A DNA stretch of 6,592 bases from Burkholderiales bacterium (GTDB taxonomy: Bacteria > Pseudomonadota > Gammaproteobacteria > Burkholderiales > Burkholderiaceae_C). Position numbers and translations under genes: made by a program. The stretch is taken from assembly GCA_947450745.1 (NCBI GenBank), contig CANFYD010000221.1, positions 1-6,592 on the forward strand, read 5' to 3'. The notes beneath the pieces are model-generated. The model saw only the letters and a list, made by a program, of their open reading frames with translations. It ran no database searches and was not told the origin of the DNA. Positions 5,596 through 6,592 of the stretch are shown one piece after another (the stretch's first letter is position 1; the number at the start of each line of letters is the position of its first letter).

Positions 5596-6592
5596 GCGGC
5601 CTTCTCCATTGCCGGGGCATTCAGTTGCTGCAGCACCTGCGCTTTCGGGCCGTCCATCACGATCTGGTGGCCGGCGATCACGATCACCCGGTCCACCAGG
5701 GCCAGCATCTCGGCCTTGTGCGTCACCAGCACCAGCGTGTCGTCGGGCTTGAGCGCCGCTTGCAGCGCCCGCGTGACTTGCAGCTCCAGGCTGCGGTCCA
5801 TGCTAGCGGTGGGCTCGTCGAGCAGCCACACGCGGGGTGCCCGCAGGAAGGCCCGTGTCAAGTTGACGAGCTGGCGTTGGCCGCCCGACAAGCCGCTGCC
5901 GCCCTCGAAGATTTCTTGCTGCAAGCCCTTGGGGTGAGCGCTGATCACCGTCTGCATCAGCCCGGTGCGCCTCGCGGCGTCCAGAATGGCGTCGTCGCCC
6001 GGGTCGATCTGGCCCAGGATCAGGTTGTCGCGCAGCGTGCCGGCAAACAGCCGCCCGTCCTGCTGCACATAGCCCACCTGGTCGGCCAGCGTGGGCTTGG
6101 CGAGGTGGGCCAGGTCGATGTCGTCGAGCAGGATGCGGCCCTGCTGCGGCTTGTACAGCCCCGACATCAGGCGCAGCAGGGTGGTCTTGCCGGCGCCCAC
6201 CGGGCCCAGCACGCCGATCTTCTCGCCGGCCGTGATCTGCAGCTTGGGCACGTTCAGCGCTTTGTTCGCGCCGTACTGCGCGGCCACGCCGTCAAAACGG
6301 TAGTCACCGCGCAGCTGTGCCACGACGACGGGCTGCTCCTGCCCATGATGGTCGTCCTGCAGCGCCCACAGGCGGTCCAGCCCTTGCAGCGCAGCCTGGG
6401 TGTGGGCCCACAGCGCCATCTGGCTGGGGATCATCGCCACCGGCCCCAACACCCGCCCGGCCAGGATGGAGCAGGCGATCAGCGCGCCCATCGTCAGCTC
6501 GCCCCGGCTGACCAACAGCGCGCCCGCAGCCACCAGCAGCACATAGGACAGTTGCTGGAAGGCGCCGATCAGGTGCTGGGCATGGTCGGTGA
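5592..6592 (-). CDS. Type I secretion ABC transporter (permease/ATPase), C-terminal part
   Basis: This is the inner-membrane engine of a type I secretion system, which uses ATP to drive an unfolded substrate through a trans-envelope channel. The frame is open to the window edge, so the start is missing; the GTG at 6542 is an internal valine codon, because the frame continues 16 codons upstream to the edge. Two hydrophobic segments at the visible N-terminus (about 6395-6555) fit the last helices of the permease. A complete nucleotide-binding domain follows: Walker A GPVGAGKTT (6180-6206), a Q-loop region with GYVQQDGRLF (about 6030-6085), signature LSGGQRQ (5871-5891), Walker B and D-loop LLDEPTASMD (5796-5825), and the H-loop histidine in VTHKAEM (5718-5720). 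All catalytic motifs look intact. The TMGALIACSIL and GRVLGPVA stretches are typical of LapB/RtxB-type exporters of RTX adhesins. Whether the protein carries an N-terminal C39-like domain cannot be seen. It overlaps the next gene by 4 bases, implying coupled translation. Confidence 0.95.
   Translation of the reverse strand, partial: TDHAQHLIGAFQQLSYVLLVAAGALLVSRGELTMGALIACSILAGRVLGPVAMIPSQMALWAHTQAALQGLDRLWALQDDHHGQEQPVVVAQLRGDYRFDGVAAQYGANKALNVPKLQITAGEKIGVLGPVGAGKTTLLRLMSGLYKPQQGRILLDDIDLAHLAKPTLADQVGYVQQDGRLFAGTLRDNLILGQIDPGDDAILDAARRTGLMQTVISAHPKGLQQEIFEGGSGLSGGQRQLVNLTRAFLRAPRVWLLDEPTASMDRSLELQVTRALQAALKPDDTLVLVTHKAEMLALVDRVIVIAGHQIVMDGPKAQVLQQLNAPAMEKAA
5600..5607 (-). promoter_or_regulatory. 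Ribosome binding site of the membrane fusion protein gene
   Basis: The minus strand reads GGAGAAGG here, inside the last codons of the exporter gene. The GGAG core lies 8 bases before the ATG at 5595-5593. With the ATGA overlap (5595-5592) it supports this start and allows either fresh initiation or re-initiation after the exporter stop codon. Confidence 0.75.

Noticed and set aside
4726..5937. A 403-codon open frame on the plus strand
   Set aside because: It spans antisense to two genes with clear HlyD and ABC motifs and shows no recognisable domain of its own; it is a shadow of high third-position GC.
5592..6542. GTG at 6542 as start of the exporter gene
   Set aside because: The frame continues upstream to the window edge with residues typical of a T1SS permease (QQLSYVLLV), so the GTG encodes an internal valine and the gene is cut by the window.

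Overview
The window is GC-rich and carries three genes, all on the minus strand and in one transcriptional direction. It holds most of a type I secretion system (T1SS) operon for a giant surface protein. Strong G/C bias at third codon positions and the sequence style of the adhesin N-terminus suggest a betaproteobacterium, perhaps Burkholderiales. That placement is an inference from sequence style, not a demonstrated result.

Layout in the direction of transcription, from high to low coordinates: (1) 6592-5592, the C-terminal part of an ABC-type exporter (last membrane helices plus the whole nucleotide-binding domain), whose start lies outside the window. (2) 5595-4378, a complete 405-residue HlyD-family membrane fusion protein, overlapping the exporter gene by 4 bases (ATGA) and preceded by a good ribosome binding site inside the exporter gene. 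(3) 4377-4297, an 81-base gap with three tandem 10-base units, a short GC hairpin and the adhesin ribosome binding site. (4) 4296 to position 1, the first 1432 residues of a large modular extracellular protein that runs off the window.

The adhesin reads in order: an N-terminal prefix domain (about 1-156) with the protein's only two visible cysteines; an Ala/Gly-rich hydrophobic stretch (160-185); two bacterial Ig-like domains (about 193-402); an SdrD-B-like domain with a dockerin-type calcium loop (about 405-464); a roughly 290-residue Ala-rich, probably helical region; a further beta-rich domain (about 759-856); and an array of cadherin-like repeats (857 onward). The first repeat is 100 residues and the others are exactly 102 residues (306 bp). 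Five full copies and two thirds of a sixth are visible.

The likely joint role is that the ABC exporter and HlyD-type adaptor, with a TolC-like outer membrane protein not seen here, export the adhesin using a C-terminal signal beyond the window. Calcium would rigidify the cadherin-like stalk outside the cell. The architecture is of a known broad class (LapA/BapA/SiiE-like), so I do not claim a new system. The points most worth a second look are the mosaic history of the repeats, the triple 10-base repeat before the adhesin gene, and the N-terminal module as a possible anchor in the secretion channel.
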